Shown: piece after piece, positions 1 to 7,782 of the stretch
How the letters are laid out: the number at the start of each line of letters is the position of its first letter
Position numbering within the stretch: the first letter of the stretch is position 1
Origin: Clostridia bacterium
GTDB taxonomy: Bacteria > Bacillota_A > Clostridia > Oscillospirales > CAG-272
DNA: 17,736 bases
Direction: 5' to 3'
Assembly (NCBI GenBank): GCA_017542695.1
Contig: JAFXWT010000345.1
Location: 1 to 17,736, forward strand
Translations under genes and position numbers: made by a program
Notes under the pieces: generated by a model
The model's database searches: none
Told to the model about the DNA's origin: nothing
The model's input: only the letters and a program-made list of their open reading frames with translations

Positions 1-2
1 AT

Positions 3-1466
3 AGGGATAAAACGATCAAAAACTTCGTTCCCGACGTTTACTTTGCAATTCAGAGCAAAGCGGAGACGGGCGGCGAGATCGTCGAATTAACCTCAAAGCA
101 AAAATTCGACAAAAAAGACAAGGCAAAAGCCGAAGCGCTGTGCGATGAATACAACGCCGCCGTCGCCGTCGTCAAAGACGTAAAAAAGAAAAAGGACAAG
201 ATCGCGCCGGGAAAGCTGTTTTCGCTGTCAAAGCTTCAGAATTTCCTCGGAAAGAAATACAAAATGCCGATGAACGAGTCGCTCGACATCGTTCAGAAAC
301 TTTACGAATCGGGGTACGTGACGTATCCGAGAACGAACTCGGAATACCTTGCCGAAGCCGAAAAAGACAAGATGAAGGCAATTCTGAAAAACGTCAAAAA
401 TCTCGGCTACCCTGTGACTTTCAAGGACGGAAAGCAGATTTTCGACGATTCTAAAATCGAATCTCACTCGGCGCTGACTCCGACGTATAAGATCCCGCAG
501 AAATCGGCGCTGAACGAAAACGAATTCAAAGTCTATTCGGCGATCTTGCGCCGATTTGTCGCGGTTTTCTGCGCCGAAGAATGCGTCGCCGAAAAGAGCG
601 AGATCGTCATCGACCTCGGCGGACTTGAAGAATTTTCTCTCAAGGGAACCGTCATCATCGAAAAGGGATGGACGAAATATGACGATTTTACACAAAAGGA
701 TAAAATTCTCCCGAAACTTGCCGTCGGCGATACGGTGAACGTCGATTTTAACCCCGTTGAAAAGGAAACGACCGCGCCAAAGCACTACACGATCGAAACG
801 CTGAACAACTACCTCAAAAATCCGTTCAAGGAGGAAAGAGCGGCGGCGTCCGAAAACGAGGACGACGCCGAGGATTACCGCGCGATCTTCGAGGGGCTTG
901 AGCTCGGCACGGAGGCGACGCGCACGGGGATCATCGACAACGCACGAAACAGTCAATACATCGAGCTGAAAAAAGACGTTTACACCATTCTCCCGGGCGG
1001 CGAATTTCTTATCGAATCGCTCGGAAGAATGAACATTTCGATGGACAAATACAAGACGAGCGAGATGGGCAAGGCGCTGAAAATGGTTTTCCACGGAGAA
1101 ATGACCGTCGGAGACAGCGTAAAGCTCGCCGAAGAAGAGATCTCCGAGGTGTTCAGAAAGAGGGAAGCGCCGCTCGAAAAGGATACCGATATCGGCTTTT
1201 ACGGCGACGTCGTCGGCAAATGTCCGATCTGCTCGCGCGACGTCATCCGTTCCCGTTACGGCTACGCCTGCACGGGGTTCAAGGAAAACGGATGCAAGTT
1301 CAGGATAGGCGGTGTGATATGCGGGCGAGTGATCTCTCCGTCGAACGTAAAACTTCTTCTCGAAACGGGTAAAACGTCGAAGATAGAAGGGTTTACCTCC
1401 AAAAACGGCAAACTTTTCGACGCGGCGCTGAAGCTTGACGGCGACCGCGCCGTGTTTGATTTCTGA
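3..1466 (+). CDS. topB: DNA topoisomerase III-like type IA topoisomerase, 3' part (5' end outside window)
   Basis: Type IA topoisomerases cut one DNA strand through a 5'-phosphotyrosine link and pass the other strand through; TopB-type enzymes mainly decatenate. The frame is open from the left edge, so the Toprim domain and start lie outside; 487 residues are visible. The active-site tyrosine sits in the hallmark TYPRTNS motif (Tyr codon 324-326), preceded by the usual LxxLQNFLGKKY...SLDIVQKLYESG stretch. A GTEATRTGIIDNA motif follows near 905-945. The C-terminus carries a CPIC...C...C zinc-ribbon-like module (about 1219-1305) and ends in a typical C-terminal repeat. It is the first, rightward gene and converges on nfo across a shared terminator. 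I prefer TopB over TopA because of the motif style and the short C-terminal region, but the missing N-terminus leaves that open. Confidence 0.9.
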   Translation, partial: RDKTIKNFVPDVYFAIQSKAETGGEIVELTSKQKFDKKDKAKAEALCDEYNAAVAVVKDVKKKKDKIAPGKLFSLSKLQNFLGKKYKMPMNESLDIVQKLYESGYVTYPRTNSEYLAEAEKDKMKAILKNVKNLGYPVTFKDGKQIFDDSKIESHSALTPTYKIPQKSALNENEFKVYSAILRRFVAVFCAEECVAEKSEIVIDLGGLEEFSLKGTVIIEKGWTKYDDFTQKDKILPKLAVGDTVNVDFNPVEKETTAPKHYTIETLNNYLKNPFKEERAAASENEDDAEDYRAIFEGLELGTEATRTGIIDNARNSQYIELKKDVYTILPGGEFLIESLGRMNISMDKYKTSEMGKALKMVFHGEMTVGDSVKLAEEEISEVFRKREAPLEKDTDIGFYGDVVGKCPICSRDVIRSRYGYACTGFKENGCKFRIGGVICGRVISPSNVKLLLETGKTSKIEGFTSKNGKLFDAALKLDGDRAVFDF

Positions 1467-1471
1467 ATAAC

Positions 1472-1507
1472 AAAACATCCGATGATCAAGCACTCATCGG
1501 ATGTTTT
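1472..1507. terminator. Bidirectional intrinsic terminator between topB and nfo
   Basis: A perfect 14-bp inverted repeat, AAAACATCCGATGA / TCATCGGATGTTTT, flanks an 8-nt loop. Its A-tract and T-tract ends mean that either strand gives a hairpin ending in U residues. It starts 6 nt after the topB stop codon and lies just past the nfo stop on the other strand, so it can serve both convergent transcripts. Confidence 0.88.
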
Positions 1508-1513
1508 ATTGTA

Positions 1514-1530
1514 GGTAAATTTTATTTACC
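1514..1530. repeat. 17-bp palindrome GGTAAAT-N3-ATTTACC, copy 1
   Basis: The sequence GGTAAAT, TTT, ATTTACC is a perfect interrupted palindrome overlapping the nfo stop codon. The same arms with the same 3-nt spacing recur at 7491-7507 after the serine acetyltransferase gene. A protein-binding site or small dispersed repeat is possible; its function is unknown. Confidence 0.6.
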
Positions 1531-2359
1531 CAATGTATTTTTCTTTCAGCATGGCAATTTCTTTCGCGTATCCCGCCTCGTCGTTCGGTGTTTCGAGAAT
1601 AAACGGAAGTTTACAGAGCGCGGGGTGGTTTATAACGCGGCAGAGCGCTTCAAAACCTATCTTTCCTTCGCCTATGCGTGCGTGTCTGTCCTTGTGCGCG
1701 CCGAGATTGTTCAAGCTGTCGTTAAGATGTATCGCTCTGAGCCGATCGAGCCCGATCACGCGATCAAATTCGGCAAGCACGCCGTCGAGGTCGTCAACTA
1801 TATCGTATCCGCCGTCCCAGACATGGCACGTGTCAAGGCAAACGCCGACGTGCGACGAAAGCGAAACGCGGTCGATTATCTCGCGTAGCTCCTCGAATTT
1901 TGAGCCGACTTCGCTTCCTTTGCCGGACATCGTTTCAAGAAGGACGGTCGTTGACTGTTCCGCTTTCAAAACGGAGTTCAGCATATCCGCAATCTGCCCG
2001 ATACCGATCTCAACGCCCTGTCCCGTGTGCGCGCCGGGGTGGAAATTATAATAGTTCCCGGGCACGTATTCCATGCGGATCAGGTCGTCCGCGAACGTGT
2101 CGCGCGCATATTCGCGCAGATGCTCGTCATGCGAGCAGGGATTAAGCGTATACGGCGAGTGCGCCACGAGCTTTGAAATGCCGTTTTCGGCAGCAATACC
2201 GATAAAAGCCGAAACGTCGCCCTCGTCTATCTCTTTTGCCGCGCCTCCGCGCGGATTTCTCGTGAAGAACGCGAACGTGTTGCCTCCCGCGTCGAGCGCC
2301 TGGCGCGCCATCGAGACGAACCCGCCCGACGAAGATACGTGATAACCTATTTTAAGCAT
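1526..2359 (-). CDS. nfo: Endonuclease IV (AP endonuclease, Nfo)
   Basis: Nfo cleaves DNA 5' to abasic sites and removes 3'-blocking groups in base excision repair, using three metal ions in a TIM barrel. All nine expected metal ligands are visible in this 277-residue protein: His67 (AHSPY), His107 (NFHPGAH), Glu142 (LLETMSG), Asp176 and His179 (CLDTCH), His211 (HLND), Asp224 and His226 (KDRH), Glu256 (LETPN). Their spacing matches E. coli Nfo with a shift of 2 to 5 residues. The length is normal. The ATG start is preceded by GAGGT, which overlaps the ychF stop codon; the genes are 7 nt apart, so nfo is very probably co-transcribed and translationally coupled with ychF. The gene ends inside the GGTAAAT palindrome. 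Confidence 0.97.
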   Translation of the reverse strand: MLKIGYHVSSSGGFVSMARQALDAGGNTFAFFTRNPRGGAAKEIDEGDVSAFIGIAAENGISKLVAHSPYTLNPCSHDEHLREYARDTFADDLIRMEYVPGNYYNFHPGAHTGQGVEIGIGQIADMLNSVLKAEQSTTVLLETMSGKGSEVGSKFEELREIIDRVSLSSHVGVCLDTCHVWDGGYDIVDDLDGVLAEFDRVIGLDRLRAIHLNDSLNNLGAHKDRHARIGEGKIGFEALCRVINHPALCKLPFILETPNDEAGYAKEIAMLKEKYIG

Positions 2360-2366
2360 ATTTACC

Positions 2367-3458
2367 TCACACGTTGAATCTTATGACGACGATGTCGCCG
2401 TCCTTAAACACGTAATCCTTGCCCTCGCTTCTGATGAGGCCTTTTTCCTTCGCCGCCGTCATCGAGCCGCAAGCCATCAGATCGTCGAAGGAAATGACCT
2501 CTGCGCGAATGAAGCCGCGCTCCATGTCGGAGTGTATTTTTCCCGCCGCCTGCGGCGCTTTCGTACCTTTTACTATCGTCCACGCGCGGACTTCTTTCGG
2601 TCCGGCCGTCAGAAAACTGATGTAGCCGAGCAGAGTATAACTTGCTCGGATGAGCGCGTCAAGTCCGCTTTCCTTGATTCCGAGATCGGCAAGGAACGCC
2701 GCCTTGTCCTCTCCGTCGAGCTCCGCAAGCTCAGCTTCGATTCCGGCACAGATAGTGAGCAGCTGCGATCCCTCGCCGTCCGCGATCTTTTTCAGCTCGC
2801 GGTAAGTATCCGTATCCTCGAACGAGCCGATCTGATCCTCGCTGATGTTCGCAACGTAAATGACGGGCTTCATCGAAAGGAGCGCCGTATCGGAAACAAG
2901 CGCCTTTTCCTCGTCCGAAAGCTCGACGGCGCGGGCGCTGATTCCGTTGTCGAGCGCGTCTTTTATCTTGCTTAACGCCTCGAGCTTCGGCGCGAGCGTC
3001 TTGTCGCCCTTCATCGCCTTTTCGACCGACGTTATACGGTGTTCGATTATTTCGAGATCCGAGAAAATCAGCTCGAGATTTATCGTTTCGATGTCGCGCT
3101 TCGGATCGACCGAGCCGTCGACGTGAATAATGTTGGAGTTTTCAAAGCAGCGCACGAGGTGGACGATCGCGTCGGTTTCACGAATGTGCGAGAGAAATTT
3201 GTTTCCGAGTCCTTCGCCTTTCGACGCACCTTTGACAAGTCCAGCTATGTCGACGAATTCGATGACTGCGGGCGTGTATTTTTCGGGATGGTAAATTTCA
3301 GCGAGTGCGTCGAGGCGCTTATCCGGAACGGCAACCATGCCGACGTTGGGGTCGATGGTGCAGAACGGGTAATTGGCGGACATCGCGCCCGCGTTTGTTA
3401 TTGCGTTGAAAAGCGTGCTTTTGCCGACGTTCGGCAAACCTACAATTCCGAGTTTCAT
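2367..3458 (-). CDS. ychF: YchF/OLA1-family ribosome-associated P-loop NTPase
   Basis: YchF is a conserved Obg-related P-loop NTPase that binds ribosomes and hydrolyses ATP better than GTP; it is linked to stress and redox responses. The 363-residue protein has the standard length. Visible motifs are the Walker A/G1 GLPNVGKST (7-15), the G3 motif [10 protein letters not shown] (70-79), the altered G4 motif NISE (204-207, the NxxE form that explains relaxed nucleotide choice in this family), and a C-terminal TGS domain with [19 protein letters not shown] (291-309). The start has an AGGAAG ribosome site about 8-13 nt upstream. A consensus promoter at 3499-3527 points leftward into it. It is the first gene of the ychF-nfo operon. 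Confidence 0.97.
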   Translation of the reverse strand: MKLGIVGLPNVGKSTLFNAITNAGAMSANYPFCTIDPNVGMVAVPDKRLDALAEIYHPEKYTPAVIEFVDIAGLVKGASKGEGLGNKFLSHIRETDAIVHLVRCFENSNIIHVDGSVDPKRDIETINLELIFSDLEIIEHRITSVEKAMKGDKTLAPKLEALSKIKDALDNGISARAVELSDEEKALVSDTALLSMKPVIYVANISEDQIGSFEDTDTYRELKKIADGEGSQLLTICAGIEAELAELDGEDKAAFLADLGIKESGLDALIRASYTLLGYISFLTAGPKEVRAWTIVKGTKAPQAAGKIHSDMERGFIRAEVISFDDLMACGSMTAAKEKGLIRSEGKDYVFKDGDIVVIRFNV

Positions 3459-3498
3459 TTTTCTTCTTCCTTTGCTTTGTGAATGAATTTACACGTTG

Positions 3499-3527
3499 AT
3501 TATACCTTAAAATCGCGTTCAAGTCAA
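3499..3527 (-). promoter_or_regulatory. Sigma-A promoter for ychF-nfo
   Basis: On the minus strand TTGACT (3527-3522) is followed by exactly 17 nt and TATAAT (3504-3499). The -10 element lies about 40 nt before the ychF start. The match is 5/6 and 6/6 to the consensus hexamers. Confidence 0.85.
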
Positions 3528-3586
3528 TAAATCCGCACCGAAATGTGTCAAAAACTTAAAAAAAATGTAAATTTCGCCGAAAAAAC

Positions 3587-3615
3587 TTTACAATAAAAAA
3601 AATAGATGGTATACT
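3587..3615 (+). promoter_or_regulatory. Sigma-A promoter for the two-component operon
   Basis: TTTACA (3587-3592), a 17-nt spacer and TATACT (3610-3615) lie about 30 nt upstream of the response regulator start, back to back with the ychF promoter. The upstream stretch 3550-3586 is A/T rich. It could act as an UP element or a regulator binding region. Confidence 0.82.
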
Positions 3616-3644
3616 GAAATCGTAATAAATAAGCGGAGGTTACT

Positions 3645-4334
3645 ATGGCAACAAAGATTTTGGTTATTGACGACGACCTCAACATATGCGAGGCGATAAA
3701 GCTTTATCTCGAAAAGGAGTTTTACGAGGTGACGACGGCGCACGACGGCTCAGCGGGAGTCGAGGCCTTCAAAACGTATTCTCCCGACCTGATCCTTCTC
3801 GACATCATGATGACGGAAAAAGACGGCTGGCAAGTGTGCCGCGAGATCCGCGAGATCTCGAACGTACCGATCATCATGCTGACGGCGAAAGGGGAAGTGT
3901 TTGACAAGGTGCTCGGTCTCGAGCTCGGCGCGGACGATTTCATGACGAAGCCATTTGACATGAAAGAGCTTTCCGTCCGCATAAAGACGGTGCTCCGCCG
4001 CTGCAAGACGCGCGAGGACAAATCCGCCGACGAAACGATACGATTCGACAACATCGAGATATCGAAACAGAAATATCAGCTCAAGATCAAGGGAAAGACA
4101 GTCGATCTGCCGCCTAAGGAGCTTGAATTGCTATATTTTCTCGCGTCGAACGCAAATCAGGTGTTCACGCGCGATCAGCTCCTCGATAAAGTGTGGGGTT
4201 TTGATTATCTCGGCGATACGCGCACCGTCGACGTTCACATCAAGCGCCTGCGCGAAAAGCTCGAAGGCGTCAGCGACAAGTGGACTCTCAAAACGGTTTG
4301 GAGCGTCGGATACAAATTCGAGGTATTTTCATAA
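3645..4334 (+). CDS. OmpR/PhoB-family response regulator
   Basis: This is a DNA-binding response regulator, presumably phosphorylated by the sensor kinase encoded next. The receiver domain (about 3-118) has the acidic triad at Asp9-Asp10-Asp11, the phospho-acceptor Asp53 in LLDIMM, Thr80 in IMLTAK and Lys102 in FMTKPFD. The winged helix (about 130-229) has KELELLYFLASNANQVFTRDQLLDKVWG and the recognition segment DTRTVDVHIKRLREKL. The usual proline of the MMPxxDG loop is replaced (MMTEKDG), which should not block function. The length of 229 residues is standard. AGCGGAGGT lies 4-5 nt before the ATG. The kinase gene starts 57 nt after its stop. Its targets are unknown; autoregulation is common in the family. 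Confidence 0.95.
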   Translation: MATKILVIDDDLNICEAIKLYLEKEFYEVTTAHDGSAGVEAFKTYSPDLILLDIMMTEKDGWQVCREIREISNVPIIMLTAKGEVFDKVLGLELGADDFMTKPFDMKELSVRIKTVLRRCKTREDKSADETIRFDNIEISKQKYQLKIKGKTVDLPPKELELLYFLASNANQVFTRDQLLDKVWGFDYLGDTRTVDVHIKRLREKLEGVSDKWTLKTVWSVGYKFEVFS

Positions 4335-4391
4335 AGCGATATCGGCAGGGTGCACAGCTCTGCCGAAATACTGCATTTGAGAGGTATTCTC

Positions 4392-5864
4392 TTGAAAAAA
4401 AGCATTTTTACGCGGTATATTTCGATTTTTCTGATAATCATCTTTCTCAGTTTTTCGATACTTACCGTGATCATCAGCTCCATGACGATACAGTACGCGA
4501 ACACGCAGAAAAAGAACGTTGCGATCAACACATCGGAGCTCATATATAATTATCTGTCGTCGGAAAAGATATTCCCGTCGGCGTCGTCGCTCGTCAAGGA
4601 ATTCACGACGATGATAAATCTGCTTTCCAAAAACGCAGAGACGCTGACGATTTTGATCACCGACACCGCCGGAAACATCAAGTTTTCGACCGACGGCTCG
4701 TTCACGGGAGCGATAACCGACGAGGAAGCGCTTGATTACGGCGAGGGTGATTATATGGTTATAACGCAAAGCTCGCTCGGCAATCTTTTCCCATCCAATT
4801 ACGGCGTCGTTATAACTCCGCTTGTCTATTCGCAAAGCGAGCGCGCGGGTATAATGTTCGTGTGCTATAACCCGAGGATAGTCAACGACCTTGCGGTGAA
4901 TACGATCAGAACCGTCATCCTTGCAAGCTTGTGGGTGATGATAGTGACGCTTGTCGCGGTTTATTTTGTGACGGAGCGCATCGTTTCTCCGCTTCGCCAG
5001 ATGAACGCCGCGACAAAGAAATTCGCGGCCGGTAAGTTCGACACGCGCCTGCCCGAAAGTGGCGGCGACGAGATAGCGGAGCTTTCGCGTTCGTTCAACA
5101 AAATGGCGGAGGCGCTGGCAAACAACGAGTATATGCGTTCGAGCTTCCTTGCTAATGTTTCTCACGATCTTCGCACGCCGATGACGACCATATCGGGATT
5201 CATCGACGGTATACTCGACGGCGCCATCCCGCCCGAAAAGCACAACTACTATCTTGAAATAGTGGCGCAGGAGGTTCGCCGCCTGTCGCGTCTCGTTTCC
5301 CAGCTGCTCGATATTTCGCGCATGGAAGCAGGCAACAGAAAATTCGAGAAATCAAACTTCGACATTTGCGAAATGGCGCGAATTATTCTGCTTTCGTTTG
5401 AGAGTCGTATAGAAAAGAAGAATCTCGACGTCGAGTTCAACGTTTCAAGTGAGCGCCTGTTCGCTTATTCGGATAAGGACGCGGTCAATCAGGTGCTTTA
5501 CAACATCTGTGACAACGCGGTGAAATTCTCGCGCGACGGCGGTAAATATGTCATTGATATCAAGGAATACGCGACAAAGATAAAAGTGTGCGTATACAAC
5601 GAGGGACAGGGCATTTCGGAAGAAGATCTGCCGCACGTTTTCGACAGATTCTACAAGAGTGACAAGAGCCGCGGCCTCGATAAAATGGGCATGGGGCTCG
5701 GTCTTTACATATGTAAAACGATAATGGATAACCTCGGAGAAACAATATCGGTCGCGAGCGAATACGGCAGGTACTGTCGCTTCGATCTGTCGCTGACAAA
5801 GGCGCAGGTAGTTGACGGAAAGATACACACGCACGATATTTCACTTGACAAAACGCAAAAATAA
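4392..5864 (+). CDS. HAMP-domain sensor histidine kinase
   Basis: This membrane sensor kinase is the cognate partner of the upstream regulator. From the TTG start it has 490 residues. I chose this TTG because GAGAGGT ends 6 nt upstream; a GTG at 4350, in frame, would add 14 residues but has no well-spaced ribosome site. Layout: TM1 about 8-33, an extracytoplasmic sensor of roughly 140 residues, TM2 about 172-193, HAMP (about 195-245), then the HisKA helix with phospho-acceptor His258 in SHDLRTPM. The HATPase_c domain has the N box NICDNAVKFS, the G1 box NEGQGIS, the F box FDRFYKSDKS and the G2 box GMGLGLYICKTIM. All catalytic motifs are intact. The short C-terminal tail (after about 470) has no recognisable domain. 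The input signal cannot be read from the sequence. Confidence 0.94.
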   Translation: MKKSIFTRYISIFLIIIFLSFSILTVIISSMTIQYANTQKKNVAINTSELIYNYLSSEKIFPSASSLVKEFTTMINLLSKNAETLTILITDTAGNIKFSTDGSFTGAITDEEALDYGEGDYMVITQSSLGNLFPSNYGVVITPLVYSQSERAGIMFVCYNPRIVNDLAVNTIRTVILASLWVMIVTLVAVYFVTERIVSPLRQMNAATKKFAAGKFDTRLPESGGDEIAELSRSFNKMAEALANNEYMRSSFLANVSHDLRTPMTTISGFIDGILDGAIPPEKHNYYLEIVAQEVRRLSRLVSQLLDISRMEAGNRKFEKSNFDICEMARIILLSFESRIEKKNLDVEFNVSSERLFAYSDKDAVNQVLYNICDNAVKFSRDGGKYVIDIKEYATKIKVCVYNEGQGISEEDLPHVFDRFYKSDKSRGLDKMGMGLGLYICKTIMDNLGETISVASEYGRYCRFDLSLTKAQVVDGKIHTHDISLDKTQK

Positions 5865-5873
5865 TTGTAAAAT
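5845..5873 (+). promoter_or_regulatory. Sigma-A promoter for rpe-cysE, inside the kinase 3' end
   Basis: TTGACA (5845-5850), a 17-nt spacer and TAAAAT (5868-5873) overlap the last kinase codons and its stop. Transcription should begin near 5880, exactly at the foot of the hairpin at 5879-5915. This gives rpe-cysE expression independent of the two-component operon. Confidence 0.75.
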
Positions 5874-5878
5874 ACAGA

Positions 5879-5915
5879 AAAATATGTTCACGCCACGCGG
5901 CGATGAACATATTTT
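5879..5915 (+). other. Long hairpin between the kinase gene and rpe (terminator or 5' leader stem)
   Basis: The arms AAAATATGTTCA (5879-5890) and TGAACATATTTT (5904-5915) enclose an inner CGCC/GGCG stem with an ACGC loop and one bulged A. For upstream transcripts it can act as a weak terminator, since the T-run is built into the stem. For transcripts from the 5845 promoter it would form the extreme 5' end of the mRNA, where such stems protect RNA from decay. Confidence 0.65.
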
Positions 5916-5945
5916 GATATAAGCGAAAGATCGGAGGGAATGACT

Positions 5946-6611
5946 TTGATAAAGATCGCACCGTCGCTCCTTGCGGCAGATTATAAAAAGCTCGGCGCCG
6001 AAGTGGAAAGAGTGTCCGACGGCGGAGCCGATTATCTTCATCTTGATATTATGGACGGTGCTTTCGTACCGAACATTTCGTTCGGCGCGGACGTTATAAA
6101 GTCGCTGCGCGGCGCAAGCGGAATGATTTTCGACACGCACCTGATGATATATGATCCGATGCGCTACGTTGCAAAATTCGCCGACGCGGGCTCCGACATT
6201 ATCACCATCCACTACGAAAGCTGCAACGATCAAAAGGCAGTGCTGAAAAAAATCCGTGAGCTCGGAAAAAAAGCGGGAATATCTATAAAACCCGACACGC
6301 CCGCATTCGTGCTCGAACCGCTCATTGATTACGTCGATCTCATTCTCGTTATGACAGTCGAGCCCGGTTTCGGCGGGCAGAAATTCATCGGAGCGATGAC
6401 TGAAAAAATCGTCTCGGTACGCGCGATGATCGACGCCGCCGATCACAACATCGAGCTTGAAGTTGACGGCGGCATCAACAACGTCACTATCGCAGAAGCG
6501 GCCGCGGCGGGCGCAGACGTATTCGTCGCGGGCACATCCGTATTCGGCGCCGCCGACGCCGAAAAAGCCATCGCCGACCTTCGCGCAGCAGCTTTGGGAG
6601 CAAAAAAATGA
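5946..6611 (+). CDS. rpe: Ribulose-phosphate 3-epimerase
   Basis: Rpe interconverts D-ribulose 5-phosphate and D-xylulose 5-phosphate in the pentose phosphate pathway. The TIM-barrel motifs are all present in the 221-residue product: HLDIMDGAFVPNISFG (His32, Asp34), DTHLMI (His65), VMTVEPGFGGQKF and EVDGGIN (Asp174), then VAGTSVFG for phosphate binding. His32, Asp34, His65 and Asp174 are the expected metal and acid-base residues. I prefer the TTG at 5946, which gives the family-typical MIKIAPS start, because GGAGGG (5933-5938) is 7 nt upstream; the in-frame ATG at 5940 would touch that ribosome site. The stop overlaps the next start (ATGA), so it is translationally coupled to the acetyltransferase. 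Confidence 0.96.
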   Translation: MIKIAPSLLAADYKKLGAEVERVSDGGADYLHLDIMDGAFVPNISFGADVIKSLRGASGMIFDTHLMIYDPMRYVAKFADAGSDIITIHYESCNDQKAVLKKIRELGKKAGISIKPDTPAFVLEPLIDYVDLILVMTVEPGFGGQKFIGAMTEKIVSVRAMIDAADHNIELEVDGGINNVTIAEAAAAGADVFVAGTSVFGAADAEKAIADLRAAALGAKK

Positions 6612-7486
6612 AGAACACTAAACTTTCAGCAATAGAAAACACCGCGTCAGCGCTTGAAAAATACCGCGCCGATTACGATAAGAGCATTCCGTGCAAGGAC
6701 GCGGTGCGCGACATTATAAAAAAAGTCCGCGCCGTCCTTTTTCCCGAATATTTCGAGTGCTTCTGCGAGAAAAAAGGAATTTTCAACGAACTTTCCGAGA
6801 TCCACGACGATCTCAGCGAACAGATCGCATCCGCGCTTAAACACGACGACCCGTCGGCGACGGACGACGCGCTCCGCGAGCAAGCGGAGGATATTGCGAC
6901 GAATTTCATTGCCGCGCTCCCGTCGCTCAAAACGACGCTTGAAAAGGACGTCGAGGCGGGCTACAGCGGCGACCCGGCCGCAAAATCGCGCGAGGATATC
7001 ATTATTTCATATCCCGGGATGCTCGCTGTCCTTGTCTACCGGATCGCACACCTTCTTTACGCGGCGAAAGTCCCGCTTATCCCGCGCATGATGACCGAAT
7101 ACGCACACAGCCGTACGGGCATCGACATCAACGCCGGAGCTGTCATCGGAGAATATTTTTTCATTGACCACGGCACAGGCGTAGTAATCGGCGAAACGAC
7201 CGTCATCGGCGACCGCGTGAAGCTCTATCAAGGTGTAACGCTCGGCGCACTGTCGACGCGAAAGGGGCAGGCGCTCGCCGGCGTGAAACGCCATCCGACG
7301 ATCGAAAACAACGTCACCGTCTATTCCAACTCTACGATCCTCGGCGGCGACACCGTGATAGGAGAGGGAAGCATCATAGGCGGCGGCGCATTCATCACAA
7401 GCTCCGTACCGCCGCACACCAAAGTCATCGTTAAAAATCAAGAGCTGATCTTCAAGGCGGGCAAAGGCGATGTCTGGGAGATTTGA
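6608..7486 (+). CDS. cysE: Serine O-acetyltransferase (CysE/EpsC type)
   Basis: The enzyme acetylates L-serine with acetyl-CoA to O-acetylserine, the first step of cysteine synthesis. Residues 1-160 form the helical N-terminal region; residues 165-275 form the left-handed beta-helix of hexapeptide repeats. Catalytic residues by alignment to E. coli CysE are Asp173 (GIDINAG) and His188 (IDHGTGVVIGET), with the same 15-residue separation, and the substrate-binding His229 in KRHPTI. The LYQGVTLGALSTRKG loop fits the acetyl-CoA site. At 292 residues it fits the longer clostridial EpsC-like forms. The C-terminus lacks an obvious terminal Ile-rich peptide for cysteine synthase binding, although it does end in Ile. 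It overlaps rpe by 4 nt, which is an unusual pairing of pathways in one operon. Confidence 0.93.
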   Translation: MKNTKLSAIENTASALEKYRADYDKSIPCKDAVRDIIKKVRAVLFPEYFECFCEKKGIFNELSEIHDDLSEQIASALKHDDPSATDDALREQAEDIATNFIAALPSLKTTLEKDVEAGYSGDPAAKSREDIIISYPGMLAVLVYRIAHLLYAAKVPLIPRMMTEYAHSRTGIDINAGAVIGEYFFIDHGTGVVIGETTVIGDRVKLYQGVTLGALSTRKGQALAGVKRHPTIENNVTVYSNSTILGGDTVIGEGSIIGGGAFITSSVPPHTKVIVKNQELIFKAGKGDVWEI

Positions 7487-7490
7487 TTAA

Positions 7491-7507
7491 GGTAAATTAA
7501 ATTTACC
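7491..7507. repeat. 17-bp palindrome GGTAAAT-N3-ATTTACC, copy 2
   Basis: GGTAAAT, TAA, ATTTACC lies 4 nt after the acetyltransferase stop codon. Arms and spacing are identical to the copy at 1514-1530; only the three central bases differ. A degenerate version (GGTAAA, 16 nt, TTTACC) lies at 9483-9510. Confidence 0.6.
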
Positions 7508-7533
7508 CTGCGTTTTTTACATAAAAAAATCAC

Positions 7534-7571
7534 CGCGCGCCCGCGTTTATCTTCACGGGCGGCGTTTTGTT
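7534..7571 (+). terminator. Intrinsic terminator after the acetyltransferase gene
   Basis: The left arm CGC-g-CGCCCG (7534-7543) pairs with CGGGCG-GCG (7556-7564) with one bulged G. It is followed at once by TTTTGTT. It separates the housekeeping genes from the surface-protein locus. Confidence 0.7.
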
Positions 7572-7612
7572 AAAAAAATACTTACATTTTTCGTCAAAAA
7601 GTCAAAAAAATC

Positions 7613-7641
7613 TTGACAAATACCCCATTTCATGATAGAAT
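7613..7641 (+). promoter_or_regulatory. Sigma-A promoter for the surface-protein locus
   Basis: TTGACA (7613-7618), a 17-nt spacer and TAGAAT (7636-7641) form a strong promoter. Two adjoining direct copies of GTCAAAAA (7593-7600, 7601-7608) end 4 nt upstream of the -35 element and could bind an activator. The predicted start near 7648 leaves a leader of about 135 nt before the first gene. Confidence 0.83.
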
Positions 7642-7647
7642 ACCCCT

Positions 7648-7782
7648 GTATTGTGCAGTAAAATGGCTTATTTTTTTTGAAGAAGATTCAAAAGCCGCTT
7701 TTCAGAAGAATATGCCGCCCACGGCTGTTCGATTTTCGGAATTGACCGCGCCGCCCCCGGCGGAGAAAGGAAAGGTGATCAA
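7648..7782 (+). other. Long 5' leader of the first surface-locus gene
   Basis: This untranslated stretch contains GGCTT...AAGCC and two short GC hairpins, GCCG-CCCA-CGGC and GCCG-CCCC-CGGC, before the ribosome site. I could not match it to a known riboswitch, including the GEMM cyclic-di-GMP aptamers. No convincing small gene is seen, only a five-codon ATG frame (MAYFF) at 7663. Confidence 0.35.

Noticed and set aside
228..1493. 421-codon open frame on the minus strand
   Set aside because: It is antisense to the motif-rich topoisomerase frame, crosses the terminator at 1472-1507 and shows no recognisable motif; it follows from codon bias of the real gene.
4350..4391. GTG start for the sensor kinase
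   Set aside because: No properly spaced ribosome site; the TTG at 4392 has GAGAGGT 6 nt upstream and places the membrane helix close to the N-terminus.
7648..7782. GEMM-type cyclic-di-GMP riboswitch
   Set aside because: I looked for the conserved aptamer core and found no match, and the leader has no fitting pair of arms.
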